64,000 nucleotides of DNA, taken from CBDDBU01 sp965226045 (GTDB lineage Bacteria > Pseudomonadota > Alphaproteobacteria > VGEJ01). The translations under genes were made by a program, and so were the position numbers. Location: contig CBDDBU010000019.1 in NCBI GenBank assembly GCA_965226045.1, positions 43,328-107,327 on the forward strand, read 5' to 3'. Of this stretch, positions 1 to 9,511 are shown one piece after another (the stretch's first letter is position 1; every line of letters begins with the position of its first letter). Under the pieces are notes generated by a model. It made no database searches. It saw nothing but the letters and a program-made list of their open reading frames with translations, and was not told the DNA's origin.

Positions 1-1
1 C

Positions 2-1552
2 GGCCAGATCATCGGCGAGCGGCCGACGCGCGCGGCGCGGGCCGCGACGCCGAAGTCGGGCGGCAACCTGCGCATCTCGATGAACGTCAAGGAGAGCTCG
101 GACCCGGCGATCTACGATTGGTCGGAAAAAGGCAACGTCGCCCGCCACATGGCTGAGCCGCTGGTCATGATCGGCCGGGACGGCGCCGCCCGAGGCCACC
201 TCATGGAGAGCTGGTCGGCCTCGGACGATCTGAAAACCTGGACGCTCAACCTGCGCAAGGGCGTCAAGTGGTCGAACGGCGATGATTTTGGGGCCGAGGA
301 CGTAATCTTCAATTTCGCGCGGTGGCTCGATCCCGCCACCGGCTCGTCCAATCAGGGCCGGTTCTCGTCGCTGACCACCACGGTCGACACGGGCAAGAAA
401 GACGACAACGGCAATGCGATGATGTCGACAATGGCGGCCGAGGGCGCGCTCGAGAAGGTCGATGACCATACGGTCCGCTTGCACCTCAAGAAGGCTGATA
501 TCGCCATTCCCGAAAGCCTCGCCGATTATCCGGCGCTCTGCGTTCACCGCGGATTTTCGGAGGCCGGTGGCGATCTGACAAAGAATCCGGTCGGCACCGG
601 GCCGTTCATGCTCAAGGAGTTCGCGGTCGGCGAGAAGGCGGTGTTGACCAAGCGGGCCGATTATTGGGGCGGCGAACCCTACCTCGACCAGATCACCTAT
701 ATCGACCATGGCGACGACGTGGCCGCATCGATCGCGGCGCTAGCTTCGGGTCAGGTCGATGCCTTGCACCAGGTGTCCATCGAGCAGGTGGCGACGGCGG
801 CGGCGCTGCCGGGGATGGTGGTTCACGAAGGCGTGACCGCGCAGACCGGCGTCGCCCGTATGCGTGTCACCGAAGCACCTTTCGACAACAAGAAATTGCG
901 CCAGGCGATCCAGGCCTGCGTCGATCCGGCGCGGATGCTCGAGGTCGTCTATCTGAACCGCGGCGCGGTCGGCGAGGACCATCATGTCTCGCCGGTGCAT
1001 CCCGAGTACGCACAGGCGCCGACGCAGAAGCAAGACTATGCACTGGCCAAGAAGCTGTTAGCCGAGGCCGGCTACGCGGACGGTATCCAGCTCACCATCG
1101 ATTGCGTGGCCCAGCCGACCTGGGAGCAGAACACCTGCAAGGCGCTTTCGGAGATGGTCAAGCCGGCCGGCATCGATCTCGCGATTAACATCATGCCGGG
1201 CGGCACTTACTGGGACCGCTGGATGTCGACGCCGTTTGGCTTTACCGCGTGGACCCACCGCGCGCTCGGCGTGCAGGTCCTCAGTCTGGCCTATCGCACC
1301 GGCGTCGCCTGGAACGAGACCGCGTACTCCAACCCTGAGTTCGACCGGCTATTGGACGACGCGGGCACCAAGATCGATGCCGCCGAGCGGCGCAAGGTGA
1401 TGGCGAAGCTGCAGGGCATCATCCAGGATGATGCGATCATCTCGCAGGACTTCTGGCGCTCGGTCTTCACGGCGGCACACGAGAAGGTTCACGGCGTCTA
1501 TGCCCAAGTGGCGCTCGAGCACCACTACGCCAAGGTGTGGATGGATAGCTAA
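2..1552 (+). CDS. Peptide-type ABC transporter substrate-binding protein (5' partial)
   Basis: Periplasmic solute-binding protein of the SBP_bac_5 (dipeptide/oligopeptide) family, which delivers ligand to the permease pair encoded just downstream. The reading frame is open from base 2, so the start and export signal lie outside the window. The visible protein begins around PKSGGNLRIS, which is normally just after the signal peptide. The family hallmark NPVGTGPF is near bases 586-606, and the C-terminal domain with the LLAEAGY-type helix is present. A strong hairpin follows, and the permease genes start 80 bases later. The actual ligand (peptide, glutathione, opine or other) cannot be told from sequence. 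Confidence 0.93.
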   Translation, partial: GQIIGERPTRAARAATPKSGGNLRISMNVKESSDPAIYDWSEKGNVARHMAEPLVMIGRDGAARGHLMESWSASDDLKTWTLNLRKGVKWSNGDDFGAEDVIFNFARWLDPATGSSNQGRFSSLTTTVDTGKKDDNGNAMMSTMAAEGALEKVDDHTVRLHLKKADIAIPESLADYPALCVHRGFSEAGGDLTKNPVGTGPFMLKEFAVGEKAVLTKRADYWGGEPYLDQITYIDHGDDVAASIAALASGQVDALHQVSIEQVATAAALPGMVVHEGVTAQTGVARMRVTEAPFDNKKLRQAIQACVDPARMLEVVYLNRGAVGEDHHVSPVHPEYAQAPTQKQDYALAKKLLAEAGYADGIQLTIDCVAQPTWEQNTCKALSEMVKPAGIDLAINIMPGGTYWDRWMSTPFGFTAWTHRALGVQVLSLAYRTGVAWNETAYSNPEFDRLLDDAGTKIDAAERRKVMAKLQGIIQDDAIISQDFWRSVFTAAHEKVHGVYAQVALEHHYAKVWMDS

Positions 1553-1560
1553 GCACGAAT

Positions 1561-1588
1561 GGCGGGCCGGTCCTAGCGCCGGCCCGCC
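1561..1588 (+). terminator. GC-rich hairpin after the binding-protein gene
   Basis: A perfect 10-bp stem, GGCGGGCCGG with CCGGCCCGCC, and an 8-base loop lie between the binding-protein stop and the first permease. No T-run follows, so it is more likely an attenuator or an mRNA-stabilising 3' end that keeps binding-protein message in excess over permease message than a full terminator. Confidence 0.5.
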
Positions 1589-1632
1589 CCCGGGCTCGAT
1601 GGTCCGCCGCCGCCGCGCCACGGGCCTGGCCC

Positions 1633-2565
1633 ATGATCATTTTCATCTTCCGACGCCTCGGCTTCATGGTGCTCACCATGGTCGTGGTGTCGGTCGTCTT
1701 GTTTATGCTGTTGGAGTTCTCGCCCGGCAACGTCGCCACCAAGGTGCTGGGGCCCTATTCCAGCGACGAGCAGCGCGACCTGTGGCTTGAGGCGCACGGA
1801 TATTTCGAGCCGCTCCATCTGCGCTACCTGAGTTGGCTTGGCAATTTCGCGAGCGGCGATCTTGGCGAGTCGATCCGTTTTAAGACGCCCGTCGCCGACG
1901 TGCTGTGGCCGCGTCTGGGCAACACCGGCCTCCTCGGGCTCGTCACCTTCGCGATAATGATTCCCTTATCCCTTGTGCTGGGGGTGCTGTCGGGAATGCG
2001 TGAGGGCTCGCCGCTTGACCGCACCATCTCGATCGCCAGCATCGTCACCACCTCGGTGCCCGAGTTCGCGAGCGCGGTGTTGCTGGCGGCGATCTTCGTC
2101 TTTTGGCTCGGCATCCTGCCCGGCACCAGCACCATGTCCGATGGCTTTGATTTCGCCCAGCTGGTGCTGCCGGTGATGGTGCTGGTGCTCTACGACTTCG
2201 GCTACGTCACGCGGATGACGCGCGCCTCGATGGCCGAGGTCATGACTCAGCCTTATATCCGAACCGCCGTCCTGAAGGGGTTGCCGTACTCGAAGGTGAT
2301 CATCCGCCATGCGCTCCGCAACGCGCTGATCGCGCCGTTCACGGTCATCATGCTGCAGATCAACTGGCTGCTGTCGGGTGTTATCGTGGTCGAGTTCTTC
2401 TTTGCCTACAAAGGCTTTGGCGCCTTGTTGTTGGAGGCCTCGCTGAATGACGACATCTTTCTGATCGAGGCCTGCGCCATGGTCGCCGTGTTCGTCGCGG
2501 TGGCGACCCAGACTATCGCCGACGTCGGTTACACCTTCCTCAACCCGCGCATCCGGGTGAGTTAG
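1633..2565 (+). CDS. ABC transporter permease, DppB-like
   Basis: Inner-membrane permease of 310 residues, the usual length for DppB/OppB proteins. It has an N-terminal membrane helix, a periplasmic loop, then about five more hydrophobic segments. The cytoplasmic coupling (EAA) loop is visible around HALRNALIAPFTVI, which contacts the ATPase. It is second in the operon, 80 bases after the binding protein and 6 bases before the second permease. Part of a dipeptide/oligopeptide-type importer; the substrate is unknown. Confidence 0.93.
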   Translation: MIIFIFRRLGFMVLTMVVVSVVLFMLLEFSPGNVATKVLGPYSSDEQRDLWLEAHGYFEPLHLRYLSWLGNFASGDLGESIRFKTPVADVLWPRLGNTGLLGLVTFAIMIPLSLVLGVLSGMREGSPLDRTISIASIVTTSVPEFASAVLLAAIFVFWLGILPGTSTMSDGFDFAQLVLPVMVLVLYDFGYVTRMTRASMAEVMTQPYIRTAVLKGLPYSKVIIRHALRNALIAPFTVIMLQINWLLSGVIVVEFFFAYKGFGALLLEASLNDDIFLIEACAMVAVFVAVATQTIADVGYTFLNPRIRVS

Positions 2566-2571
2566 GCCGCC

Positions 2572-3462
2572 ATGACCGATCAGGCTGCGAGGGATACTCG
2601 GGATGGGCACGGGGCGGCGTTGATTCGCGCGCTGAAGTCGTTCGGTCTCATACGCGAGAGCGTGGTCGGCATGATCGGCGCGGGGCTCATCACGTTCTGG
2701 GTGCTGATGGCGATTTCCGCGCCGCTCCTGGCGCCATTCCCGCCCAACGCGATCATCCAACCCTTCGCCATGCCGTTCACCGCCTACGCGGAGGGCGGGA
2801 CGTTCTGGCTCGGCACCGACCACTTGGGGCGCGACATCCTCTCGCGCCTTATGTGGGGCTCACGCACAGTCCTGTTCTATGCCCCCGTGGCCACGCTATG
2901 CGCCTACGTCGTCGGCATCGTGATGGGGCTCGCGGCCGGCTATCTGGGCGGCTGGGCGGATGAGGCGCTGTCGCGCCTGAGCGACATCATTCTGTCGTTC
3001 CCAGTGCTGGTGCTCTACATCATCATCATCGCCACCATCGGCGCCTCTGGCATCAACATCATCATCGCCATTACCTTCGCCAGCGCGCCCGGCATCATGC
3101 GCATCGTGCGCGGGCTGGTGCTCGATCTGCGCAATCGCGACTATGTGGCGGCGGCGCAGACCCGGGGCGAGACGGCGTGGCACATCATGTTGGTGGAAAT
3201 CTTGCCCAACGCGCGCGGGCCGCTGATCGTCGATGCCTGTCTCAGGCTCGGCTACGTCATCATCACGATCGGTGTCCTCGGCTTCCTCGGGCTCGGGCTG
3301 CCGCCACCCGATCCCGACTGGGGCGGCATGATCAACGAAACCCGCGCGATCGCGCTCGTTTTTCCGCATATGACCGTGATCCCTTGCATCGCCATCTCCT
3401 CGCTGATCCTCGGCTTCAATCTGCTGGCCGACGGCTTGCGCGAAATCTCGCTGCGGGACTGA
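2572..3462 (+). CDS. ABC transporter permease, DppC-like
   Basis: Second inner-membrane permease (296 residues), partner of the DppB-like protein. It shows the N-terminal helix typical of DppC/OppC, the conserved GTDHLGRDILSRL segment after the first periplasmic loop, and an EAA coupling loop around ILPNARGPLIV. Only 6 bases separate it from the upstream permease and 4 bases from the ATPase gene, so the three are almost certainly translated from one message. Confidence 0.93.
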   Translation: MTDQAARDTRDGHGAALIRALKSFGLIRESVVGMIGAGLITFWVLMAISAPLLAPFPPNAIIQPFAMPFTAYAEGGTFWLGTDHLGRDILSRLMWGSRTVLFYAPVATLCAYVVGIVMGLAAGYLGGWADEALSRLSDIILSFPVLVLYIIIIATIGASGINIIIAITFASAPGIMRIVRGLVLDLRNRDYVAAAQTRGETAWHIMLVEILPNARGPLIVDACLRLGYVIITIGVLGFLGLGLPPPDPDWGGMINETRAIALVFPHMTVIPCIAISSLILGFNLLADGLREISLRD

Positions 3463-3466
3463 GGCC

Positions 3467-5572
3467 ATGAGCGAGGATCGCGGGGCGCCCCTGCTTGAGA
3501 TCGAGGACCTGCGGCTTTCGTACTTCACGCGGGCGGGTGAAATTCCAGCCGTACAGGACTTCTCGCTGACCTTGTATCCGGGCGAGGCGGTGGGGCTAGT
3601 CGGCGAATCGGGCTGCGGCAAGTCGACGGTGGCGATGGGCATCATGCGCTACATGGGCCATAACGGCGGCATCGTCGGCGGCAGCATCAAGTTTCGCGGC
3701 CGCGATATGGCGAGCCTGAGCCCCGAGGCGCTGCGACAGCTGCGCGGCTCGGAGATCGCGATGATCTATCAGGAGCCGATGGCGGCGCTGAACCCGAGCA
3801 TGACGATCGGCGCCCAGCTGGTTGAGGTGCCGATCGTGCACAGTGGCGCGAGCAAATCGGAGGCGCGACGCCGGGCGCTCGAGGTGCTGGCCGACGTGGG
3901 TCTGGCCGATGCCGAGCGGCTGTTGTCCTCGTACCCACACCAGATCTCGGGCGGTCAGCAGCAGCGCGTCGTGATCGGCATGGCGCTTCTGGCCAATCCC
4001 TCGCTGTTGTTGCTCGACGAACCGACGACCGCGCTCGACGTCACGGTCGAGGCGGGGATCGTCAAGCTGATTGGCGAACTCAGCCAGAAGTACGACACAG
4101 CGCTCCTCTACATCTCGCATAATCTCGGGCTGATCCTCGATACCTGCGACCGGGTCTGCATCATGTACTCGGGCGAGGTGGTCGAGGAAGGACGAGTCGC
4201 CGAGGTCTTCGCGGCGCCCCGCCACCCCTACACCCGAGGCCTGTTCGACTGCATTCCGTTGCCAAGTGCTGACAAGAACGCGAGGCCGCTGATTCCCATC
4301 CGGGGTCAGCTGCCGCTACCCCATCAGCGCCCGCCGGGGTGCAACTTCGGGCCGCGCTGCGATCACTTCCAGGCCGGTCTGTGCGATGTCGGGGATATCC
4401 CGGTGCGGCTGGTGGTCGACGGCGAGGTCGCCCACAAAGCCCGCTGCGCCCGTTTTGATGAGATTGATTGGCAGGCCGGTGATGTCACGCGAAAAGCGCG
4501 CGAGGTGTCCGAGATCGGCGATGAAGTGCTGCGCGTCGGGAGCATGCAGAAGCACTACCCCGTCCATGACCGCTCGCTGGCCGGGCTGGTCGGGGGGGGG
4601 CATGGCACGCGCTGGGTTAAGGCGAACGAAGATCTGAGCTTCTCGGTCCGGCGCGGCGAGACGGTGGCAATCGTCGGTGAATCGGGCTGCGGCAAGTCGA
4701 CGTTCGCCAAGGTGCTGATGGGTCTGGAGACGGCGACCGAGGGAGAGCTGCATTTCAGTGGCGACAACGTTGCCGACGTTCCGGTGAAAGAGCGCTCGGA
4801 CGCCCAGATCAGCGGGTTGCAGATGGTGTTCCAGAACCCCAACGATACCCTCAACCCAAGCCACACGATCGGCGCGCAGATTGGCCGAGTGATCCGGCGC
4901 TTCGGCGTCGAAACCGATCCCTCACGGGTACGCGAGCGGGTGTTTCAGTTGCTGGACACGGTCAAGTTGCCACGCGATTTTGCGCAGCGACGGCCACGCC
5001 AGCTGTCGGGCGGACAGAAACAACGGGTCGGCATCGCGCGCGCGTTCGCCGGCAACCCGGCGATGGTGGTGGCCGACGAGCCGGTCTCGGCGCTCGACGT
5101 CTCGGTTCAGGCGGCGGTGGCCGAACTGTTGATGGATATTCAGCGCGAGCACGGCACCACGCTCCTGTTCATCAGCCACAATCTCAGTGTCGTGCGCTAC
5201 CTTGCCGACCGAATCGTGGTCATGTATCTGGGCCATATCATGGAGCAGGGGACCACCGATGAGGTGTTCGCACCGCCCTATCACCCCTATACCGAAGCGC
5301 TCTTGTCGGCCGTGCCCATCGCCGACCCGGCGGTCACCAAGCGCGATATCGTGCTCGAGGGCGCACTGCCGAGCGCACTTGACCCGCCCAGGGGCTGCCC
5401 CTTCGCCACCCGTTGTCCGCGCAGTCTTGGAGCCGTTTGCGACGAACAGCCGCCGCCCGCACGGCTCGCCGCGGAGGGACACACGATCGCCTGCCACATC
5501 CCGATCGAAGAACTGCGGACGGTCGCGCCCGTCTTCGCCGACAACGCCGACGTCGCGCCAGCGCTGGTCTAG
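3467..5572 (+). CDS. Fused double ATP-binding subunit (DppD-DppF type)
   Basis: Cytoplasmic ATPase that powers the peptide importer. The 701 residues hold two complete ABC domains that are separate DppD and DppF proteins in many bacteria. Domain 1 has Walker A GESGCGKST near residue 46, signature ISGGQQQ and Walker B LLLLDEPTTALD. Domain 2 has Walker A GESGCGKST near residue 404, signature LSGGQKQ and Walker B VVADEPVSALD. Each half ends in the oligopeptide-transporter C-terminal motif with spaced cysteines (GCNFGPRC and GCPFATRC), which in some relatives binds an Fe-S cluster. An uninterrupted run of G near 4593 does not break the frame. Last gene of the operon. Confidence 0.95.
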   Translation: MSEDRGAPLLEIEDLRLSYFTRAGEIPAVQDFSLTLYPGEAVGLVGESGCGKSTVAMGIMRYMGHNGGIVGGSIKFRGRDMASLSPEALRQLRGSEIAMIYQEPMAALNPSMTIGAQLVEVPIVHSGASKSEARRRALEVLADVGLADAERLLSSYPHQISGGQQQRVVIGMALLANPSLLLLDEPTTALDVTVEAGIVKLIGELSQKYDTALLYISHNLGLILDTCDRVCIMYSGEVVEEGRVAEVFAAPRHPYTRGLFDCIPLPSADKNARPLIPIRGQLPLPHQRPPGCNFGPRCDHFQAGLCDVGDIPVRLVVDGEVAHKARCARFDEIDWQAGDVTRKAREVSEIGDEVLRVGSMQKHYPVHDRSLAGLVGGGHGTRWVKANEDLSFSVRRGETVAIVGESGCGKSTFAKVLMGLETATEGELHFSGDNVADVPVKERSDAQISGLQMVFQNPNDTLNPSHTIGAQIGRVIRRFGVETDPSRVRERVFQLLDTVKLPRDFAQRRPRQLSGGQKQRVGIARAFAGNPAMVVADEPVSALDVSVQAAVAELLMDIQREHGTTLLFISHNLSVVRYLADRIVVMYLGHIMEQGTTDEVFAPPYHPYTEALLSAVPIADPAVTKRDIVLEGALPSALDPPRGCPFATRCPRSLGAVCDEQPPPARLAAEGHTIACHIPIEELRTVAPVFADNADVAPALV

Positions 5573-5701
5573 CGGTCGGCATTGTCCGGTTGCTCGCGGC
5601 GCCTCGGTGCATCCGCGTGACCGATGCCTACGGCCCACGGTATGATCGCGACTAGATTAGGGTGTGCCCAAGCGAAAGCATAAGCGACGAGGGAGTTGGC
5701 G

Positions 5702-6299
5702 ATGAAGCGGAGGAACGACGGCGTGATCGGGGCGGCGTTGATCGCTATTTTTGGTACTCGCGATCGTGCCCGCGCCAGCGATGGCCGCGCCCGAGCTCGC
5801 CGACCCACAGCCGGCGGCGAGCGATCTCGAACCGGGCTTCGCGGTGCGCTACTACGCTCGCAAGTTCAATCACATTCGCGAGCTGATCGACTGGGAGGGC
5901 TACAAGGACGGCGCGGCCGGTCCGCCGATTCCGCTCCTGGACTACAAATCTGGCACCGGCGAGGTGCTGACCAGCGGTAAGGAAAATATCGTCGGTGCGC
6001 GCATCACCGGCCTGATCCACCTCGCCGAGCCGGGTGCCTACACGTTCGCCGTCAACTCGAACGACGGCGCGCGGGTTTGGGTTGGCGGCGAGCAGATTCT
6101 CGACGACCCCGATGTTCACGCCGACCGCTTCTCCGACCCGGCTTGGGTGACGATCGAGGAGGCCGGCTGGTATCCGATCACCGTCCTCTATTTCGAGAAG
6201 AAGAACACCTCGACGCTGCAACTCTGCTAGCTCAAACCGACCGATGAGCCGGGACCGATGTTCGTCGTGTCGGCGGAGAGTTTTTCCCCCGCCAAGTAG
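5702..6299 (+). pseudogene. Secreted PA14-domain protein, broken by a frameshift and an in-frame TAG
   Basis: The product would be a small exported PA14 beta-barrel protein; that domain usually binds carbohydrate. ATG 5702 opens a signal peptide (MKRRNDGVIGAALIAI) that continues in another frame (LVLAIVPAPAMA) after the five-T run at 5748-5752, so one T seems to have been gained. The PA14 domain follows, with YTFAVNSNDGARVWVGG near the centre. TAG at 6228 replaces the residue after LQLC where the family normally has Trp. The frame continues sensibly (LKPTDEPGPM ... ESFSPAK) to a second TAG at 6297. A shorter protein from TTG 5751 is conceivable but would lack the start of its signal peptide. 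Confidence 0.75.
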
Positions 6300-6396
6300 T
6301 GATCGGCGCTTGCCCCGCTAGACAGGTTGAATTGCGTGCGCCAAGTCGGCGCCGGAGCTTTTGCCCCGGAGCCGTCCCGACGTGCCGTGGCCGCCG

Positions 6397-6855
6397 CTAA
6401 GCGGCCTTGGTGCCTTCGATCCGCTGCGAGGGGCCGCTCTTAATGTCGATCCGTCGCGGCTTCATCGCTTCCGGCAGACGCCGCACCAGATCGATCTGGA
6501 GAAGCCCGTTGGCCAGGGCCGCGCCCGCCGCCTCGACATGCTCTTCGAGCTGGAACCGACGCTGGAAGGCACGTTCGGCGATTCCCTGGTGCAGATAGGT
6601 CAGCTCGCCGTCGCCATCGGCGCGCTTGCCGCTGATGGTGAGCACGCCCTCCTTCAGCTCTATATTAAGATCTGTCTCGGCGAAGCCGGCGACCGCGAGG
6701 GTGATCCCGTAAGTGTCCTCGCCGGTCTTCTCGATGTTGTAGGGCGGATAGTTGTTCACGTTGTCGTCCCCGCCGGCGGCCGCGTCCAGCATCCGGGTCA
6801 AGCGGTCAAAGCCGATGGTCGAGCGGAACAGGGGGGAATAATCGATTCGAGTCAT
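6397..6855 (-). CDS. Small heat-shock protein (Hsp20/IbpA-like)
   Basis: ATP-independent cytoplasmic holdase chaperone of 152 residues. The N-terminal FDRLTRML segment and YPPYNIEK lead into an alpha-crystallin domain (about residues 40-130: YGITLAVAGF, LTISGKR, LANGLLQIDL), followed by a C-terminal tail. The start at 6855 is preferred over ATG 6864 because AAGGAG lies about 9 bases before 6855 but only one base before 6864. It is a monocistronic gene on the minus strand. No heat-shock sigma promoter could be assigned with confidence. Confidence 0.93.
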   Translation of the reverse strand: MTRIDYSPLFRSTIGFDRLTRMLDAAAGGDDNVNNYPPYNIEKTGEDTYGITLAVAGFAETDLNIELKEGVLTISGKRADGDGELTYLHQGIAERAFQRRFQLEEHVEAAGAALANGLLQIDLVRRLPEAMKPRRIDIKSGPSQRIEGTKAA

Positions 6856-7082
6856 AGCACACATTCTCCTTCAGAAGCAATGTATGTCGTTGAGCCGGCA
6901 ATCCGGCCCAGCGTCCCAGGCCCTTCAAAGGCACCTGGTACAATTGATTTGGGAGCGAAACGAGCCAGTTCAAGACCCATTCGACATGCCCGTGGCGAGG
7001 GCTCAGAGCCAGCGCCGCACCCTGTTTCGGTAGCCCCGGTACGCGTCGCCGAACGTTCTTTCGAGGTAGCGTTCCTCGCGGC

Positions 7083-8532
7083 GGAGATGTCCCGGTCGAT
7101 GTTGAAAAGTTGAGGTAGGTGTCGCTCTCCTGGAGCCGTTAGGCTCCGGGTGCTGCAAACCCAAGAGGGAGAACGACACCATGGGAAAGAATATCCGTAG
7201 TTCCAGTAGCCCGAAAGCCCTTGCCACCTCGTTTCCTATGCCGCCGCTGGCAGACGCGATGGACGCAGTCCGTCTCAGCGTGGATCGGTTCTGTCTCCTG
7301 GCCGGGGTCGAGGCCTTGGCCGAGATGATGGAGGAGGACGCCACGACCGTGTGCGGGGCCCGACATCGTCGCCATGGGAACCGTCGGGGTTATCGCTGGG
7401 GCCATACGCAGAGCGAGATCGGCTACCACGGCGGCCGCGTGAAAGTGCAGCGGCCACGGGTTCGCGACCATGCTGGCAAGGAGGTGGGTTTGGAGAGCTG
7501 GCAGGTGCTGCGCGACGGCAACCTGTTGCTCGAGTGGGCGCTCAACCTGATGGTGCTGAACGTGTCGACCCGCAAGTACCACCGCGCGGTCCGTCTGCCC
7601 GAGGGCGACCTGGCGAAAGCGCGTGGCGACGGCACCTCGAAGTCGGCCGTTTCCCGGCGCTTTGTGGCGCTGTCGCGCAAGAAGATGAAGGCCTGGCTTG
7701 CCTCGGACCTCTCGGAGCTCGACCTGCTGGTCATCCAGATCGACGGTCTGCATGTCGGCGACCATGTCTTGGTGGCGGCGATCGGCGTCGATGGCAACGG
7801 CGACAAGCATGTCCTGGCCGTGGTCGAGGGGGCGACGGAGAACACTGTCGTCGTCCAGGCCTTGCTCGACAATCTCCTCGCCAGGGGGCTCGATCCGACG
7901 CTGCCCCGGCTGTTCATCGTCGATGGCGCGAAGGCGCTCAGCAAAGCGATCCGCAACACCTTCGGTGTGGCCGCCGCCATCCAGCGCTGCCAGGTCCACA
8001 AGGGCCGTAACATCATCGAGCGCCTGCCCCTGCATTTGCATGCGAGCGTCAAGAAGGCGCTCCGTCAGGCCTGGGACCAGGACGACGCAGACAAGGCCGA
8101 ACGGCTGCTGCGCAACCTGGCCCGGCGTCTGGAGCATGAGGAACCGGGCGTCTCGGGCAGCATCCTGGAGGGGCTGGACGAGATACTCACCGTCATCCGC
8201 CTCGGCCTGCCGCACGAACTCCGGCGCTCGCTCGCCTGCACCAACATCGTCGAGAACGCGCTCGGCACGGTGCGCCAGGTCACCCGCAACGTCAAACGCT
8301 GGAGACACGCCGAGATGGCGCTCAGATGGACCGCCGCCGGCCTGCTGGAGGCCCAGAAAACCTTCCGTCGCCTCAAGGCCTATCGTCAGCTGCCCATCCT
8401 CCGAAATGCTCTCCAGGAACACTTGAGAAAGGCTCAGGCCGACAGTGCCATTGAAACCATCATGAAGGCAGCATAGCATCATCAACCAGCGACGCCTGCC
8501 CCACGAATTTCAACAGAGATAGGGACATCGCC
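7083..8532 (+). mobile_element. IS256-family insertion sequence (1450 bp)
   Basis: Ends were found from terminal inverted repeats. The left end starts GGAGATGTCCC at 7083, and the right end in reverse complement starts GGCGATGTCCC at 8532. Similarity continues inward through TGTTGAAA and GTCGCT for about 44 bases. An 8-base direct repeat, CTCGCGGC, flanks it at 7075-7082 and 8533-8540, the size expected of this family. It carries a single transposase gene and sits in the ICMT-like gene. Intact ends and an exact duplication imply a recent insertion. Confidence 0.93.
7181..8476 (+). CDS. IS256-family (Mutator-type) transposase
   Basis: DDE transposase of 431 residues, a normal length. Catalytic residues are visible in the segments VIQIDGLHVGDH (first Asp), LFIVDGAKALS (second Asp) and CTNIVENALG (Glu). 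The Mutator/IS256 hallmark RCQVHKGRN (Cys-x2-His) follows the second Asp. The ATG at 7181 lies 7 bases after GGGAGAA. It appears intact, so the element may still be mobile. Confidence 0.95.
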   Translation: MGKNIRSSSSPKALATSFPMPPLADAMDAVRLSVDRFCLLAGVEALAEMMEEDATTVCGARHRRHGNRRGYRWGHTQSEIGYHGGRVKVQRPRVRDHAGKEVGLESWQVLRDGNLLLEWALNLMVLNVSTRKYHRAVRLPEGDLAKARGDGTSKSAVSRRFVALSRKKMKAWLASDLSELDLLVIQIDGLHVGDHVLVAAIGVDGNGDKHVLAVVEGATENTVVVQALLDNLLARGLDPTLPRLFIVDGAKALSKAIRNTFGVAAAIQRCQVHKGRNIIERLPLHLHASVKKALRQAWDQDDADKAERLLRNLARRLEHEEPGVSGSILEGLDEILTVIRLGLPHELRRSLACTNIVENALGTVRQVTRNVKRWRHAEMALRWTAAGLLEAQKTFRRLKAYRQLPILRNALQEHLRKAQADSAIETIMKAA

Positions 8533-8999
8533 CTCGCGGCGGACGACGCCGGCATGCGTGGTCACGAACGTCGGAATCACCAGGCCTATCACCCATGCGC
8601 TGTCGATCAACATGCCAAGGCCGAGATAGAGCATGGTCAGCGAGACATAAGCGGGGTTACGCGAATAGCGAAGCGGTCCTTGCATGACGAGCGCGTTCGG
8701 GGCCGGTGCGCGTTGAAACTGGTGCGCGATCGTTTGAACTCGCGCAGGACGAGGGCGATCAGCGCGACGCTCGCCGCGACGACGACCACGCCGAGGACGT
8801 ACTGCGGCGTTCGAGGCAGGGTCCGCGCCGGCCACAGGTGGTCAGGCCCGAGTCCGATCAACATATAGGCGCCATAGATGACCGGCGGTGGTGCGAGAAC
8901 GCCGACGGTGTCCTTGTTTTCCTGAGCTATATTTGTCAATTTAGGTTGACGACTGGTTTTGTCGATCGGAGTTGTCGAAATCACTGAGGTGGGGCGCGA

Positions 9000-9473
9000 A
9001 TGGCGGCGGTGCGGAAGGACCGATGCGGGGAGCCCGAGGGTGAAGCTCAACTTCTCGGCGATATCCTGTGGGCCATTCCGCGAACCTACTTCCGGCTCAC
9101 CGTGATCGCCGATCAGGTGTTCGGCGCCTATGGGCTGACTGCCGGCAAGCGTGCCATTCTCCGCGACCTCAGCGTGGACGGGCCGCGAACCATCTCTCAG
9201 CTCGCCCGCTCGCGGCGGGTCGCCCGCCAATACGTTCAGCGGCTCGTCGCCGAGATGAGGCGTGCCGGCCTCGTCGCACTGAAGACCAACCCGGCGGACC
9301 GCCGGACCAAGCTGGCCGCCCTGAGCGTCAAGGGTGAGAAGCTGGTGACCGAGCTGGCCGCGCGGGAAGCAGCCGTCGTCGCTCGCCTCGCCGAGGGATT
9401 TGATGGCGAGGAGCTGCGTACCGCACGGGCCGTCGTGGTGGCACTGCGGGATCGTCTCGCCGACAACCGCTAA
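9000..9473 (+). CDS. MarR-family transcriptional regulator
   Basis: Winged-helix repressor of 157 residues. The DNA-binding core runs from about residue 45 to 110: TAGKRAILRDL, ISQLARSRRVARQYVQRLVAEM as the recognition region, and the wing NPADRRTKLAALS. It is divergent from the ICMT-like gene with about 60 bases between them, so it probably controlled that gene and itself, a pairing that is now moot because the target is disrupted. A strong ribosome site, GAGGTGGGG, lies 6 bases before ATG 9000. The ligand is unknown. Confidence 0.92.
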   Translation: MAAVRKDRCGEPEGEAQLLGDILWAIPRTYFRLTVIADQVFGAYGLTAGKRAILRDLSVDGPRTISQLARSRRVARQYVQRLVAEMRRAGLVALKTNPADRRTKLAALSVKGEKLVTELAAREAAVVARLAEGFDGEELRTARAVVVALRDRLADNR

Positions 9474-9511
9474 GTTTTGACCCCGCCCGGCGGCGAGGCT
9501 CAAGTGGCGTG

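Larger units (their letters stand above)
7003..8939 (-). pseudogene. Isoprenylcysteine carboxyl methyltransferase-like membrane protein, frameshifted and split by IS256
   Basis: Reading the minus strand from TTG 8939, an N-terminal part (VGVLAPPPVIYG, membrane helices, LREFKRSRTSF) loses frame around 8705-8735. It continues in the next frame with GPLRYSRNPAYVSL, the ICMT/PEMT-family motif, and more membrane helices to THAGVVRRE. The IS256 element at 7083-8532 interrupts here. The last codons resume on the other side in the same frame (EERYLERTFGDAY ... RRWL, stop 7003). Removing the element and one 8-base repeat restores VVRREERYLE exactly. The protein would have been a small SAM-dependent membrane methyltransferase. 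The start codon is uncertain. Confidence 0.82.

Noticed and set aside
3467..5572. Frameshift suspected at the G homopolymer near 4593
   Set aside because: Both ABC domains read in one continuous frame through this point.
6231..6396. Possible separate small gene after the PA14 stop codon
   Set aside because: The frame to 6299 is better explained as the C terminus of the PA14 gene beyond an in-frame TAG; the rest holds no convincing gene.
8939..9000. TTGACG/TTGACA-like -35 boxes between the MarR gene and the ICMT-like gene
   Set aside because: No -10 hexamer at a sensible distance could be identified, so no promoter is claimed.
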